The notes under the pieces are model-generated. The model worked only from the letters and a program-made list of their open reading frames with translations, ran no database searches and was not told the origin of the DNA. A stretch of 64,000 nt of DNA from Luteimonas sp. FCS-9 (GTDB lineage Bacteria > Pseudomonadota > Gammaproteobacteria > Xanthomonadales > Xanthomonadaceae), in the NCBI RefSeq assembly GCF_001014645.1, contig NZ_LASZ01000011.1, positions 62,001 to 126,000 on the forward strand, read 5' to 3'. Of this stretch, positions 47,507-57,218 are shown in pieces (positions within the stretch are counted from its first letter, which is position 1; each line of letters begins with the position of its first letter). The translations under genes and the position numbers were made by a program.

Positions 47507-47974
47507 TCAGCTGCCCGAGGGCGGGCGCAGGATCGCCGCGTAGCGCGCCTGCATCCCGGTCGCCACCGCGCCGTCGGGCAGCACGACCTGCGCGGCCAGT
47601 TGCACGCGCGCGCGGCCCCGGGTGCGCAGCGTGCGCACGAAGGTGTCCCAGTCGCCGTCCGACAGCACGGCCTCGGCCTGCAGGTCGTCGCACAGCGGCG
47701 CGCGGTAGCGGATCTGCGAATCGGCGACATAGACCTCGGCGTCGAGCCCGGCGGCCTCGGTGCGCAGCGTGGTCAGCCCCCAGCCGGCGAGCGTCATCAG
47801 CGAGACCAGGCTGCCGCCGAAGGCCGAGCCCTTGTCGTTGACGTGGTCGGCGAGCGGCGCGCGCAGACGCAGGCGTTCGCCGTCGAAACCGGCGATGTCG
47901 ATGCGCATCGCGGCGACCGGCGGCATCGAGGCGTAGTGCGCCGCGAGCCTGCGCAGCGGATCTTCGTGTTGCAT
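47507..47974 (-). CDS. Thioesterase, YiiD C-terminal/hotdog domain (155 aa)
   Basis: This is a hotdog-fold protein with LRLRAPLADHVNDKGSAFGGSLVSLM (Asn/Asp-Gly-Ser active region) and VADSQIRYRAPL. This is the YiiD_C/putative thioesterase class. It would hydrolyse acyl-CoA or acyl-ACP; substrate unknown. Start MQHEDP chosen over an upstream in-frame ATG because homologues start near the helix RRLAAHYA. It may be cotranscribed with the YkgJ gene, 109 bp downstream. Confidence 0.75.
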   Translation of the reverse strand: MQHEDPLRRLAAHYASMPPVAAMRIDIAGFDGERLRLRAPLADHVNDKGSAFGGSLVSLMTLAGWGLTTLRTEAAGLDAEVYVADSQIRYRAPLCDDLQAEAVLSDGDWDTFVRTLRTRGRARVQLAAQVVLPDGAVATGMQARYAAILRPPSGS

Positions 47975-48041
47975 CGGGTGTCCTGTCGGGGGGAGAGTCG
48001 TCCGGCTTGCGCCGTACCCCGGCAGCCACCAAGCTGCGCGC

Positions 48042-48830
48042 ATGCATGCCGCGCCGGCTTCCTCGCTTCTGGCGGGATACTACGTCATCTCGCTGCGCCC
48101 GGTCGGGGCCCACGTCGCACTGCGGCGCGCGGCCGCGCAGCTGGGCGCGCGCACGTTCGCGCTGTCGCCCTGGCGCATCGTCCAGCGCGACGGCCCCGCC
48201 GTCCGGGCCGCGCTGCGGGCCGCGCTCGGGGCCGACGTCGCGATCTTCACCAGCCCGCCGGCGGTCGCCGCGGCCGCGGCGCTGCAGCGCCTGGAACGCC
48301 GCGACGGCCAGGACTGGCTCGCGGTCGGTGCCGGCACCGCGGCGGCGCTGGCGGCGCAGGGCATCGCCCGGGTGCGCGCGCCGACGCGCATGGACAGCGA
48401 AGGCCTGCTGGCGCTGCTGCCGGCATCCCGGCTCGCCGGCCGCAGCGTCGGCCTGGTCACCGCCCCGGGCGGGCGCGGCGTGATCGCGGCCACGCTCGAG
48501 GCCGCCGGTGCGGGACTGCGGCGCGCCGACGTCTACGCGCGCGTGCCGGTCCGCCCGTCCACGCGCCGGCTGGCGGTGCTGCAGGCGCTGCCCGCGCCCT
48601 GGCTGCTGCCGGTCAGCAGCGGCGAGGCGCTGACCTCGATGCTGGCCTGCCTGCCTGGGCCGGTCCTCGCGCGCCTGCACCGGGCGCAGGTGCTGGCCGC
48701 CAGCGCACGCCTCGGGTCGCTGGCGCGGGACCTGGGTTTCGACGACGTCCGGGTCGCATGCGACGCGCGCCCGGCATCGCTGCTGGCGGCCGCGCGACCG
48801 GCCCGACACGACGCGTTGCCGGTATCCTGA
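48042..48830 (+). CDS. hemD: Uroporphyrinogen-III synthase (262 aa)
   Basis: HemD is poorly conserved but the bilobal pattern is visible: YYVISLRPVGAH at the start, IFTSPPAVAAAAAL, VGAGTAAALAAQG, LVTAPGGRGVIAATL, and VSSGEALTSML. It closes hydroxymethylbilane to uroporphyrinogen III in heme and corrin synthesis. hemC is not adjacent. hemY follows after 85 bp. Confidence 0.88.
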   Translation: MHAAPASSLLAGYYVISLRPVGAHVALRRAAAQLGARTFALSPWRIVQRDGPAVRAALRAALGADVAIFTSPPAVAAAAALQRLERRDGQDWLAVGAGTAAALAAQGIARVRAPTRMDSEGLLALLPASRLAGRSVGLVTAPGGRGVIAATLEAAGAGLRRADVYARVPVRPSTRRLAVLQALPAPWLLPVSSGEALTSMLACLPGPVLARLHRAQVLAASARLGSLARDLGFDDVRVACDARPASLLAAARPARHDALPVS

Positions 48831-48915
48831 ATGGCGCTTCCGCCGACGACGGGCTCGTCACGGCGCTGTCAGGCACGGTAGCGATTCTTCGCGTCGCCTC
48901 TACGGAAACCTCGTC

Positions 48916-50187
48916 ATGTCCCTGCTTCGCGCGTTGCTGGTCTGGATCGTCATCGCCCTGCTCGGCGCGCTGGCCGCGCAGCTGCTGCTGTCGAGCGACC
49001 CGGGCTATGTCCTGGTCCGCCACGGCGGCATCGACCGCAGCACCACGCTGGTCAACGCGATCGCGATGGCGCTGGGCGCACTGGTGCTGTTCTGGCTGGT
49101 CGTGAGCCTGATCCTGCTGCCGTTCCGCAGCTGGGGCCGCTACCGCGAGACGCGCGCGCAGAGCCGCATCGGCGAAGGGCTCGATGCGCTGCACCAGGGC
49201 CATTACACGCGCGCCGAGAAGCTGCTCGAGCAGTCGGCGAACGAGAACCCACACTACGAGCCGGCCGCGCGCCTGGCCGCGGCGCAGGCCGCGATCGCCC
49301 GCGGCGACGCGGCCGCCGCCCGCGCCCATCTCGACGGCCTCGGCGACCGGCACCCTGCCACCCGTGCGATCGCGCTGGCCGAGATCGCCCTGCGCGACGA
49401 ACGCCCGATCGACGCGCTGACCGCGCTCGACGCTCCGGCCGCGCAGCCGCTGCCGCCGCGCGGCCTGGCGCTGCGGGCCGACGCCTGGGCGCAGACCGGG
49501 CACGCCGCCGAGGCCTACGGCCTGCTGGGCGCGCTGCGGCGCCAGCACGCGCTGCCCGAAGCGCAGCTCGCCGTGCGCGAGGTGCGCTGGGCCGCGGCGT
49601 CGCTGCGCGAAGCCGCCGATGCCAACGTGCTCGCCGAACGCTGGGAAGCGCTGCCCAAGGCGCTGCGCACCGAGACCCCGGTCGTGCTCGCCTACGTCGA
49701 CCGCGCGTTCGCGCTGGGCTGGCACGACGCCGCGCTGCGCAGCCTGGAGACCGCGCTCGACGCGCGCTGGGACGAACAGCTGGCCGCCCGCTACGCGGCG
49801 CTCGAGGTCGGCGACCCCGAGCACCGGCGCGCGCGCCTGGAGCGCTGGCTGCAGGCGCATCCGTCGAGCCCGGCGACGATGCTGGGCCTGGCGCGGCTGC
49901 ACCATGCGCGCCGCGACTGGACGCGCGGACGCGAGCTGCTGCAGCGCGCGGTCGAGCAGGGCGCCGGCAGCGAGGCCTGGGTCCAGCTCGGCGACGGCTA
50001 CGCGGCCGAGGGCGACGAGCGCAACGCGCGCCTGTGCTACGCCAACGCGCTGCGCGCCGCCCGCAACGAGCCGATCGTCGCGCTGCCCTCTGCGCCGCCG
50101 GTGCCGCCGACGGTCGCGGCCGAGCATCGCGACGACCACGGCCTGCCGCACCTGCGCGATCCCGACGACTTGACACCGCGCCCCTGA
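48916..50187 (+). CDS. hemY: HemY-type inner-membrane TPR protein (423 aa)
   Basis: Two N-terminal membrane helices (LLVWIVIALLGALAAQLLL and IAMALGALVLFWLVVSLIL) are followed by the HemY-N signature GRYRETRAQSRIGEGLDAL and TPR repeats (HYTRAEKLLEQSANENPHYEPAARLAAAQ). This is the protoheme IX-associated HemY, whose exact role is unsettled. It normally follows hemD and hemX; hemX is absent here. Confidence 0.9.
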   Translation: MSLLRALLVWIVIALLGALAAQLLLSSDPGYVLVRHGGIDRSTTLVNAIAMALGALVLFWLVVSLILLPFRSWGRYRETRAQSRIGEGLDALHQGHYTRAEKLLEQSANENPHYEPAARLAAAQAAIARGDAAAARAHLDGLGDRHPATRAIALAEIALRDERPIDALTALDAPAAQPLPPRGLALRADAWAQTGHAAEAYGLLGALRRQHALPEAQLAVREVRWAAASLREAADANVLAERWEALPKALRTETPVVLAYVDRAFALGWHDAALRSLETALDARWDEQLAARYAALEVGDPEHRRARLERWLQAHPSSPATMLGLARLHHARRDWTRGRELLQRAVEQGAGSEAWVQLGDGYAAEGDERNARLCYANALRAARNEPIVALPSAPPVPPTVAAEHRDDHGLPHLRDPDDLTPRP

Positions 50188-50291
50188 GGCGCGGTCGCGG
50201 CGGCCGCGACCGGACGCGCACCGCAGCGCGGGACCATGCCGTCCTGCTGTGCGAGCGGCGCGATGTCGCCAGGCGCTCGTGCCGCAGCCGC

Positions 50292-50849
50292 TCAGCGCAT
50301 CAGTCGATGCACCGCCACCGCGCCGTCGATGGCGCGGTCGAGCGTGACCTGGGCGACCGCACCGCGCGCGTTCGAGGCTAGCGTCACCGTGACCGGTCCG
50401 ACGATGACCTGCGGCCCGACCGGGCCCAATGCCTCGGCCCCGTCGAGCCGGCCGTCGGGATAGGCGATGAAGCCGCCCAGTGCGGCGACCCGCGGGTCGT
50501 CGACGTAGAGCCCGGCCCGGGGCATGTCGGCTTCGGTCAGCGGCTGATGGTCGACGATCACGATCGCGCCGAACGCTGCGCCGTCGGACGCGCGCCATGT
50601 GCAGCTCAGGCTGTAGGCGTCGGGCGTGTCCTCGCGGGCGCCGGCCGGATCGACCGGCTCGAGGCCGGCAACCAGATCGCCGAGCGCGGCGCCGACCGCG
50701 TCGCATCCGGGCAGCGCCTCGGGCGGCGGCGGCGCGGAAACGACCTCCGGACCGCGGGCGGGCACGGGCGCCTCGCTGCAGCCGGCGAGCACGAGGAGGG
50801 CGGCCGCGAGCGGGCCGAGGCGGCGCGCGGCGATACGGGATCCGGACAT
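50292..50849 (-). CDS. Lipoprotein of unknown function (185 aa)
   Basis: The lipobox ALLVLAGC is followed by a Pro/Ala linker and a domain with two Cys (LPGCDAVG and YSLSCTWRASDG) that probably form a disulphide. The pattern is reminiscent of DUF3558-type small lipoproteins, but the match is weak. It begins 25 bp after the thiolase stop and may be cotranscribed. Confidence 0.6.
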   Translation of the reverse strand: MSGSRIAARRLGPLAAALLVLAGCSEAPVPARGPEVVSAPPPPEALPGCDAVGAALGDLVAGLEPVDPAGAREDTPDAYSLSCTWRASDGAAFGAIVIVDHQPLTEADMPRAGLYVDDPRVAALGGFIAYPDGRLDGAEALGPVGPQVIVGPVTVTLASNARGAVAQVTLDRAIDGAVAVHRLMR

Positions 50850-50874
50850 GGACGGGGACCTGGAAAGAGGAGAC

Positions 50875-52152
50875 TCAGCGCTCGAGGATCGCGACCACGC
50901 CCATGCCGCCGGCGGTGCAGATCGAGATCAGCGCGCGGCCGCCACCGCGCTCGACGAGCTGCTTGGCGGTCGTGGCGACGATGCGCGCGCCGGTCGCCGC
51001 GAACGGATGGCCGGTGGCCAGCGATGAGCCGAGCGGATTGATCTTCTGCGGGTCGATGCGGCCCAACGGCGCGTCGAGCCCCAGCCGGGTGCGGCAGTAG
51101 TCCGCGCTCTCCCACGCGCGCAGCGTGCACAGCACCTGCGCCGCGAACGCCTCGTGGATCTCGTAGATGTCGAAGTCCTGCAGCGTCAGGCCGTTGCGCG
51201 CGAGCATCTGCGCGACCGCGACCGTCGGCGCCATCAGCAGGCCCTCGCCGTGCACGAAGTCGACCGCGGCCACGTGCGCGTCGCGGATGTGGCACAGCAC
51301 CTCGTGGCCGTGCGCGGCGGCCCATTCGTCGCTGGCGAGCAGGCACGCGGCCGCGCCGTCGGTCAGCGGGGTCGAGTTGGCCGCGGTCAGCGTGCCGCGG
51401 CCCGAGGTCCGGTCGAACGCCGGCTTGAGCGTGGCCAGCTTCTCGATCGAGGTGTCGGGCCGCAGGATGTTGTCGCGCGCGACGCCCCGGAAGCTCACGA
51501 CCAGGTCGTCGAAGAACCCGCGCTCGTAGGCCGCGGCGAGCTTGTGATGGGACGCGACCGCGAGCTCGTCCTGCGAGTCGCGCGAGATGCTCCACTCCTT
51601 GGCCATGTCCTCGCAGTGCTCGCCCATCGACTTGCCGGTACGCGGCTCGGCCACGCCCGGGAAATCGGGCTTGAGCTCGCGCGGGCGGAAGCCGCGGAAC
51701 GCGGAGAGCCGGTCCTTCGTGGTCTTGGCCGCGTTGGCCGACAGCAGCCGGCGGCGCAGCGTGCGGCCGTAGACGATCGGCACGTCGGACGTGGTGTCCG
51801 AGCCGCCGCCGATGCCCGATTCGATCTGACCGGTCGCGATCTTGTTGCCGACGGTGATGATCGAGTCCAGCGACGTGCCGCAGGCGCGCTGCAGCGTGAT
51901 CCCGGGCGTCAGCGCCGAGAGGCCCGACGACAGCGCGGCCTCGCGACCGAGGTTCCAGTCGCTCGAGTGCTTGATCACCGCACCCATCGCCACTTCGCCC
52001 AACTGCTGGCCGTGCAGGCCGAATGCCTCGACCAGGGCGCCGAGCGTGCGCACCGACATGCCCAGGTTGCCGACGTCGGCATACGCGGTGTTCTGGCGGC
52101 AGAACGGGATGCGGACGCCACCGAGCACGGCGACGGGACGACCTAGCAGCAT
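50875..52152 (-). CDS. fadI: Acetyl-CoA C-acyltransferase, FadI-type thiolase (425 aa)
   Basis: This is a degradative thiolase with acylation Cys in QRACGTSLDS (about residue 90). ITAAN-type region is GTLTAANSTPLTDGAA. The other catalytic residues are in EIHEAFAAQ, NPLGSSLATGHPFAATGAR (His) and SICTAGGMG (second Cys). Releases acetyl-CoA in the last step of beta-oxidation. Length and spacing fit FadI/trifunctional-type thiolases of about 430 residues. No fadJ is adjacent, so fadI versus a general acetyl-CoA acetyltransferase stays open. Confidence 0.85.
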   Translation of the reverse strand: MLLGRPVAVLGGVRIPFCRQNTAYADVGNLGMSVRTLGALVEAFGLHGQQLGEVAMGAVIKHSSDWNLGREAALSSGLSALTPGITLQRACGTSLDSIITVGNKIATGQIESGIGGGSDTTSDVPIVYGRTLRRRLLSANAAKTTKDRLSAFRGFRPRELKPDFPGVAEPRTGKSMGEHCEDMAKEWSISRDSQDELAVASHHKLAAAYERGFFDDLVVSFRGVARDNILRPDTSIEKLATLKPAFDRTSGRGTLTAANSTPLTDGAAACLLASDEWAAAHGHEVLCHIRDAHVAAVDFVHGEGLLMAPTVAVAQMLARNGLTLQDFDIYEIHEAFAAQVLCTLRAWESADYCRTRLGLDAPLGRIDPQKINPLGSSLATGHPFAATGARIVATTAKQLVERGGGRALISICTAGGMGVVAILER

Positions 52153-52244
52153 CGGAATTTCCTCGCGGGGGCTTGCGTGAGACTGTCCACGACACGGGAC
52201 GGGCATAATGTGAACGAGTGTATCCCTGCCCGCGTGGACGGCCA

Positions 52245-53144
52245 ATGACCGCAGATCCCGACATTTCCCGGCACGATGCCGCGCCCCAGGTCCTCGGTGT
52301 CCTGGCCCTGGAACTGAGCGACGACTCGGTGCCCGCGCGCGATGCCCTCGGCCAGCAGGCGGCCGGCGCATTGGCGACGCTGCTGGGCCGCGACCTCGGC
52401 GCGCTGGTCCCCGGCGCGCGCGACCTGGACCTGGTGTTCGCCGCCGCGCATTTCGACCCGGCCGAGCTGCTGCGGCCCGGCTGGCCGGTGCACCGCCGGC
52501 TGGCGGAACTGCGTGCCCGCGCGCCGCGCGCCGGTCAGGGACCGCGGATCATCGCGTTCGGTGCCGACGACAAGGGCGAGACGCCGCTGCCGTTCCGCGC
52601 CGACCCGCAGCTGTCGGGCGGCCGGCTGCGCGTGCTGCCGTACCTGTTCGTCGGCGAGCCTGCCGCCACCGAGGCGGTGTCGGCGCACATGGAGTCGATG
52701 CTGCTCGACCTGGGCATGGCGCAGGCCGACACCGCACTGCAGGCGCAGGAGGCGTTCGGCGCGCGCATCGAGCACGCCCGCTACCTGACCCTGCACGACC
52801 TGCTGGCGATGACCGCGCTGCAGTACCGCAACCAGGGCCTGGAGCCGCTGTGGGACCTGCTGGAGACCGCGCTGCTCGCGCCGGCGTCGGAGGTCTGGCT
52901 CGACGCCCCACCCGAACCGCTGCTGCGGCACGTCGGCGGCGAAGTGCGCATGGCGCTGCTGTCGCCTGACGACTGGCGCCGCCGCTGCGCGGCCGGCGAA
53001 CAGGACCAGGACCGGCTCGCGCACGGCCTGGCGATGCACGAGGCCCGACAGCGCCAGTTCGCCGCCGTGCTGCAGGCCCACGGCGTGCCGGTCGAGTTCG
53101 GCCACGTCGCCCCCGGCCAGGACCCGCGCACCGCACTGGCCTGA
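52245..53144 (+). CDS. Conserved-looking hypothetical protein (299 aa)
   Basis: No signal peptide or membrane segment. The sequence is acidic and Leu/Ala-rich with segments such as VLGVLALELSDDSVPARDALG, FGADDKGETPLPFRADP and LTLHDLLAMTALQYRNQGLEPLW. Codon use is that of its neighbours. I do not recognise a family; proteins of this kind are often annotated as hypothetical in Xanthomonadaceae. Divergent from the thiolase gene, with 92 bp between starts. Confidence 0.7.
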   Translation: MTADPDISRHDAAPQVLGVLALELSDDSVPARDALGQQAAGALATLLGRDLGALVPGARDLDLVFAAAHFDPAELLRPGWPVHRRLAELRARAPRAGQGPRIIAFGADDKGETPLPFRADPQLSGGRLRVLPYLFVGEPAATEAVSAHMESMLLDLGMAQADTALQAQEAFGARIEHARYLTLHDLLAMTALQYRNQGLEPLWDLLETALLAPASEVWLDAPPEPLLRHVGGEVRMALLSPDDWRRRCAAGEQDQDRLAHGLAMHEARQRQFAAVLQAHGVPVEFGHVAPGQDPRTALA

Positions 53145-53337
53145 CCCACTCTCGGACTGTCAGCGCGCCGCGCGGCCGATCCAGCCTCGAACCGCCAACG
53201 CGCGACACCACCCCCCCCGCCCGCGGGGGAGGTCGGCGCGCACCGCGCGCCGGGCGGGGGCACGGGCTCTCCCCAGTCCCCCATCCCGATCCACCCACGA
53301 AGGCGCAACGGCCCCGCGGGCAGACCGGCGCAGTCCG

Positions 53338-53952
53338 TCAGGACCGGATCACACCACACGCCAGCCGATCGCCGGCGTTGCCGGTCGGCTGGGTGACGTA
53401 GTCGTCGGCGTCCGCGTGGACGATGACGGCCTTGCCGACGATGTCGGTCGCCGCGCCGTCGCCGAGCGTCGCGCCTTCCAGCCAGCCCTCGACCGGCGCG
53501 GTGCCGTCGGTGCCCGCGACGATGTTGTCGCTGTCGCCGGCGTGGTGGGCACCCTGGCCCACCCGGCCGTGGTCGCTGCTGGCGGGGTTGAAATGGCCGC
53601 CGGCGCTGATGGCGTCGGGCGCGCTGCAGTCGCCGGTCTCGTGGACATGGAAGCCGTGCGTGCCGCCCGGCGGCAGGCCGGTCACGGTGCCGGTGACCTG
53701 GATGCGCCCGTCGACCGCCGCAAAGCGCAGGGTGCCCGCGGTCTGGTTGCCCTGGGTCGGCGAGAGTTCGACGCTGGCGCCCGCAGCGGCCGCATCGGGA
53801 GCCGGCGTCGCCGGCGCGCCGGTCGCGGGCGGCGCGGCGCGATCGGCCTCGGCCGCGGCATCGCCGTCGGCGGTCGTGCCGGCGTTGCCGCACGCGACCA
53901 GCGCGAGCGCGAGCACGGCGACGGCGGGCGCGAGATGACGGGTCTGGGACAT
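53338..53952 (-). CDS. sodC: Cu,Zn superoxide dismutase lipoprotein (204 aa)
   Basis: The lipobox LALVAC is followed by an Ala/Pro linker and a SodC domain. All copper and zinc ligands are visible: GTHGFHVHETGDCSAPD (two Cu His), GGHFNPASSDHGR (bridging and Zn His), then the Zn Asp region and HADADD. The disulphide Cys pair is CSAP and LACGVIR. It dismutates superoxide in the periplasm. The paralogue directly upstream has lost these ligands. Confidence 0.93.
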   Translation of the reverse strand: MSQTRHLAPAVAVLALALVACGNAGTTADGDAAAEADRAAPPATGAPATPAPDAAAAGASVELSPTQGNQTAGTLRFAAVDGRIQVTGTVTGLPPGGTHGFHVHETGDCSAPDAISAGGHFNPASSDHGRVGQGAHHAGDSDNIVAGTDGTAPVEGWLEGATLGDGAATDIVGKAVIVHADADDYVTQPTGNAGDRLACGVIRS

Positions 53953-54020
53953 GGGGAACGCTCCTTCTTCGGGTCGGAATGGCGCGCAAGGCGCCGGAAA
54001 ACGGGACGACGGACGCGGCG

Positions 54021-54569
54021 CTACTCGATCCGGACGATCCCGCAGGCCACGCGCGCGCCGATCGCGCCGGGCGTCGCGCCGAGCACCAGCAGCGCGCGCC
54101 CGCCGATGTCGTTGGGCGCGCCGCCACCCAGCACCGCGCCGGGCAGCAGCAGGTCGATGGTGGCGACGCCCTGACCGTCGGCGACGATGCGCCCGCGCTC
54201 GCCCGAGTCGGGCAGCCGCGACGGCGCGCCACGCTGCACGTCGTATTCGGGTCCCGCGCTGGCGGCGTCGACCGCGCTGCAGTCGCCGCGCGCATGCAGG
54301 CGCAGGTTGTGGGTGCCGTTGCGGACCAGGCCGCCGACCTCGCCGCGCACGCGCACGCCGCCGTCGGCAGGACTGAGCACCAGTCGGCCGCTGACCAGCG
54401 TGCCCGAGGCCGAGGCGAGGTTGGCGACCGCGCCGCGCGCGGTGCCGGTGCTGGCCAACGGCGGCGTGGTGGCGGCCGCGGGCGCGGGTGCCTGGCGCGG
54501 CGCGCTGGCGCAGCCCACGACCAGCGCGGCGGCGAGCAGGGACAACGCGGGGCGGAACGGTCGAAGCAT
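54021..54569 (-). CDS. SodC-like lipoprotein lacking metal ligands (182 aa)
   Basis: The lipobox LVVGC starts a protein collinear with the neighbouring SodC. HGFHVHETGDCSAPDAIS is replaced by HNLRLHARGDCSAVDAAS, and GGHFNPASSDHGR by GPEYDVQRGAPSRL. The C-terminal ARVACGIVRIE keeps the disulphide Cys. Two His remain, but the bridging and zinc His are gone, so dismutase activity is unlikely. The fold is probably retained for another role. 68 bp upstream of sodC on the same strand; a tandem duplication is the simplest origin. Confidence 0.8.
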   Translation of the reverse strand: MLRPFRPALSLLAAALVVGCASAPRQAPAPAAATTPPLASTGTARGAVANLASASGTLVSGRLVLSPADGGVRVRGEVGGLVRNGTHNLRLHARGDCSAVDAASAGPEYDVQRGAPSRLPDSGERGRIVADGQGVATIDLLLPGAVLGGGAPNDIGGRALLVLGATPGAIGARVACGIVRIE

Positions 54570-54630
54570 CGGAAGGCACCTTATCGATCGGGGGTTCAGT
54601 GCGGATGAAGGCGGGACGCGGCCCGCCACG

Positions 54631-56054
<1,424 letters not shown>

Positions 56055-56058
<4 letters not shown>

Positions 56059-57176
56059 GGGCGTGCGGCCTCCCGGGCGGCGTCCGCGCCCGTCTGTGTA
56101 TCGCCAGGAACGGCGGTCGCGGCGTCGAGCGGCGGGAACGGCAACTGCAGCGTGAACACGGTATGCCCGGGGCGCGAGCGGTAGACGAGCGCGCCGCGGT
56201 GCTCGCGCGCGACCTGCTGCGCCAGCGCCAGGCCCAGACCGCTGCCGTCCGCGCGGCCCGACACCAGCGGCAGGAAGATCTGCTCGACGAGATCCCCGGG
56301 CACGCCGCGGCCGTCGTCGACGACCTCGAGCCGCAATGCCATCGCATGCACCTCGTCGCCGATGCGCACCGCCAGCGCTGCCCGGGTGCGCAGCGTGACG
56401 TTCGCCGCGCCGGCCTGGATCGCGTTGCGCACCAGGTTCCAGATCGCCTGCGTCAGCCGGTCGGCATCGCCCGACAGCTCGGGCAGACTGGGGTCGTAGT
56501 CGCGGATCATCCGCACCGCCCAGCCGGCGTCGGCCTCGGCCAGCCGCAGCACGTGCTCGAGCACGCCGTGGATGTTCAACGGCCGGTGCGGCTGCGGCGC
56601 CTGCGGCGAGAGCAGCTGGTCGACGAGCGCGCCGAGCCGCCCGACTTCCGACTCGACCAGCGCGACCAGTTCGCGCATCTCGCCATCACCGGCGCGGCGC
56701 GCCAGCAGCTGCGCCGCGCCCTTGAGTCCGGCCAGCGGATTGCGCAGTTCGTGCGCCAGCCCGCGCAGCGCCGCCGACAGCGCCAGCGGCATCGCCAGTG
56801 CGGGATCGGCGCCGGGGAACTCGTCGACCGGGTGCGCTTCCAGCAACACCCCGCCATCGCCGCCGCGCGACACCCAGGCATCGGCGAACCGCGGCTCGCC
56901 GCCGAGAAACGCCAACGCCAGGCGCCGCAGCCGCAGCGGTGCGTCGCTCTCGTCGCCGGGCTGGCGCAGCGCGTGCCGCAGCGTCTCGCCCTCGACCTCC
57001 AGCGCCGCCAGCGGCTGCTCGACCAGCCGGCGCCGGCCCACCCCCAGCCAGCGCGCGAACGCCAGGTTGCAGTCGCGAATGCGACCGTCGGCGCCGGTCC
57101 ACACCAGCGGCGTGGCCAGCGCATCGAAGACGGGGGAGGGCGGGACGGCGGCAAGCATCGCACCAATGTAGTGCAT
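56055..57176 (-). CDS. ntrB: Nitrogen regulation histidine kinase NtrB (373 aa)
   Basis: An N-terminal PAS domain (RIRDCNLAFARWLGVGRRRL) precedes the H-box LAHELRNPLAGLKGAAQLL. The ATP-binding region follows, with NLVRNAIQAGA (N-box), VVDDGRGVPGDL (G1) and GSGLGLALAQQVAREHRG (G2). Phosphorylates NtrC under PII control. Two starts are possible, 57176 and 57158 (MLAAVPPSP); neither has a clear ribosome site. Confidence 0.93.
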
Positions 57177-57218
57177 CGCCGGTCCGGCGGCGACGCGCGC
57201 CGTGCCGCATCGACCTTC

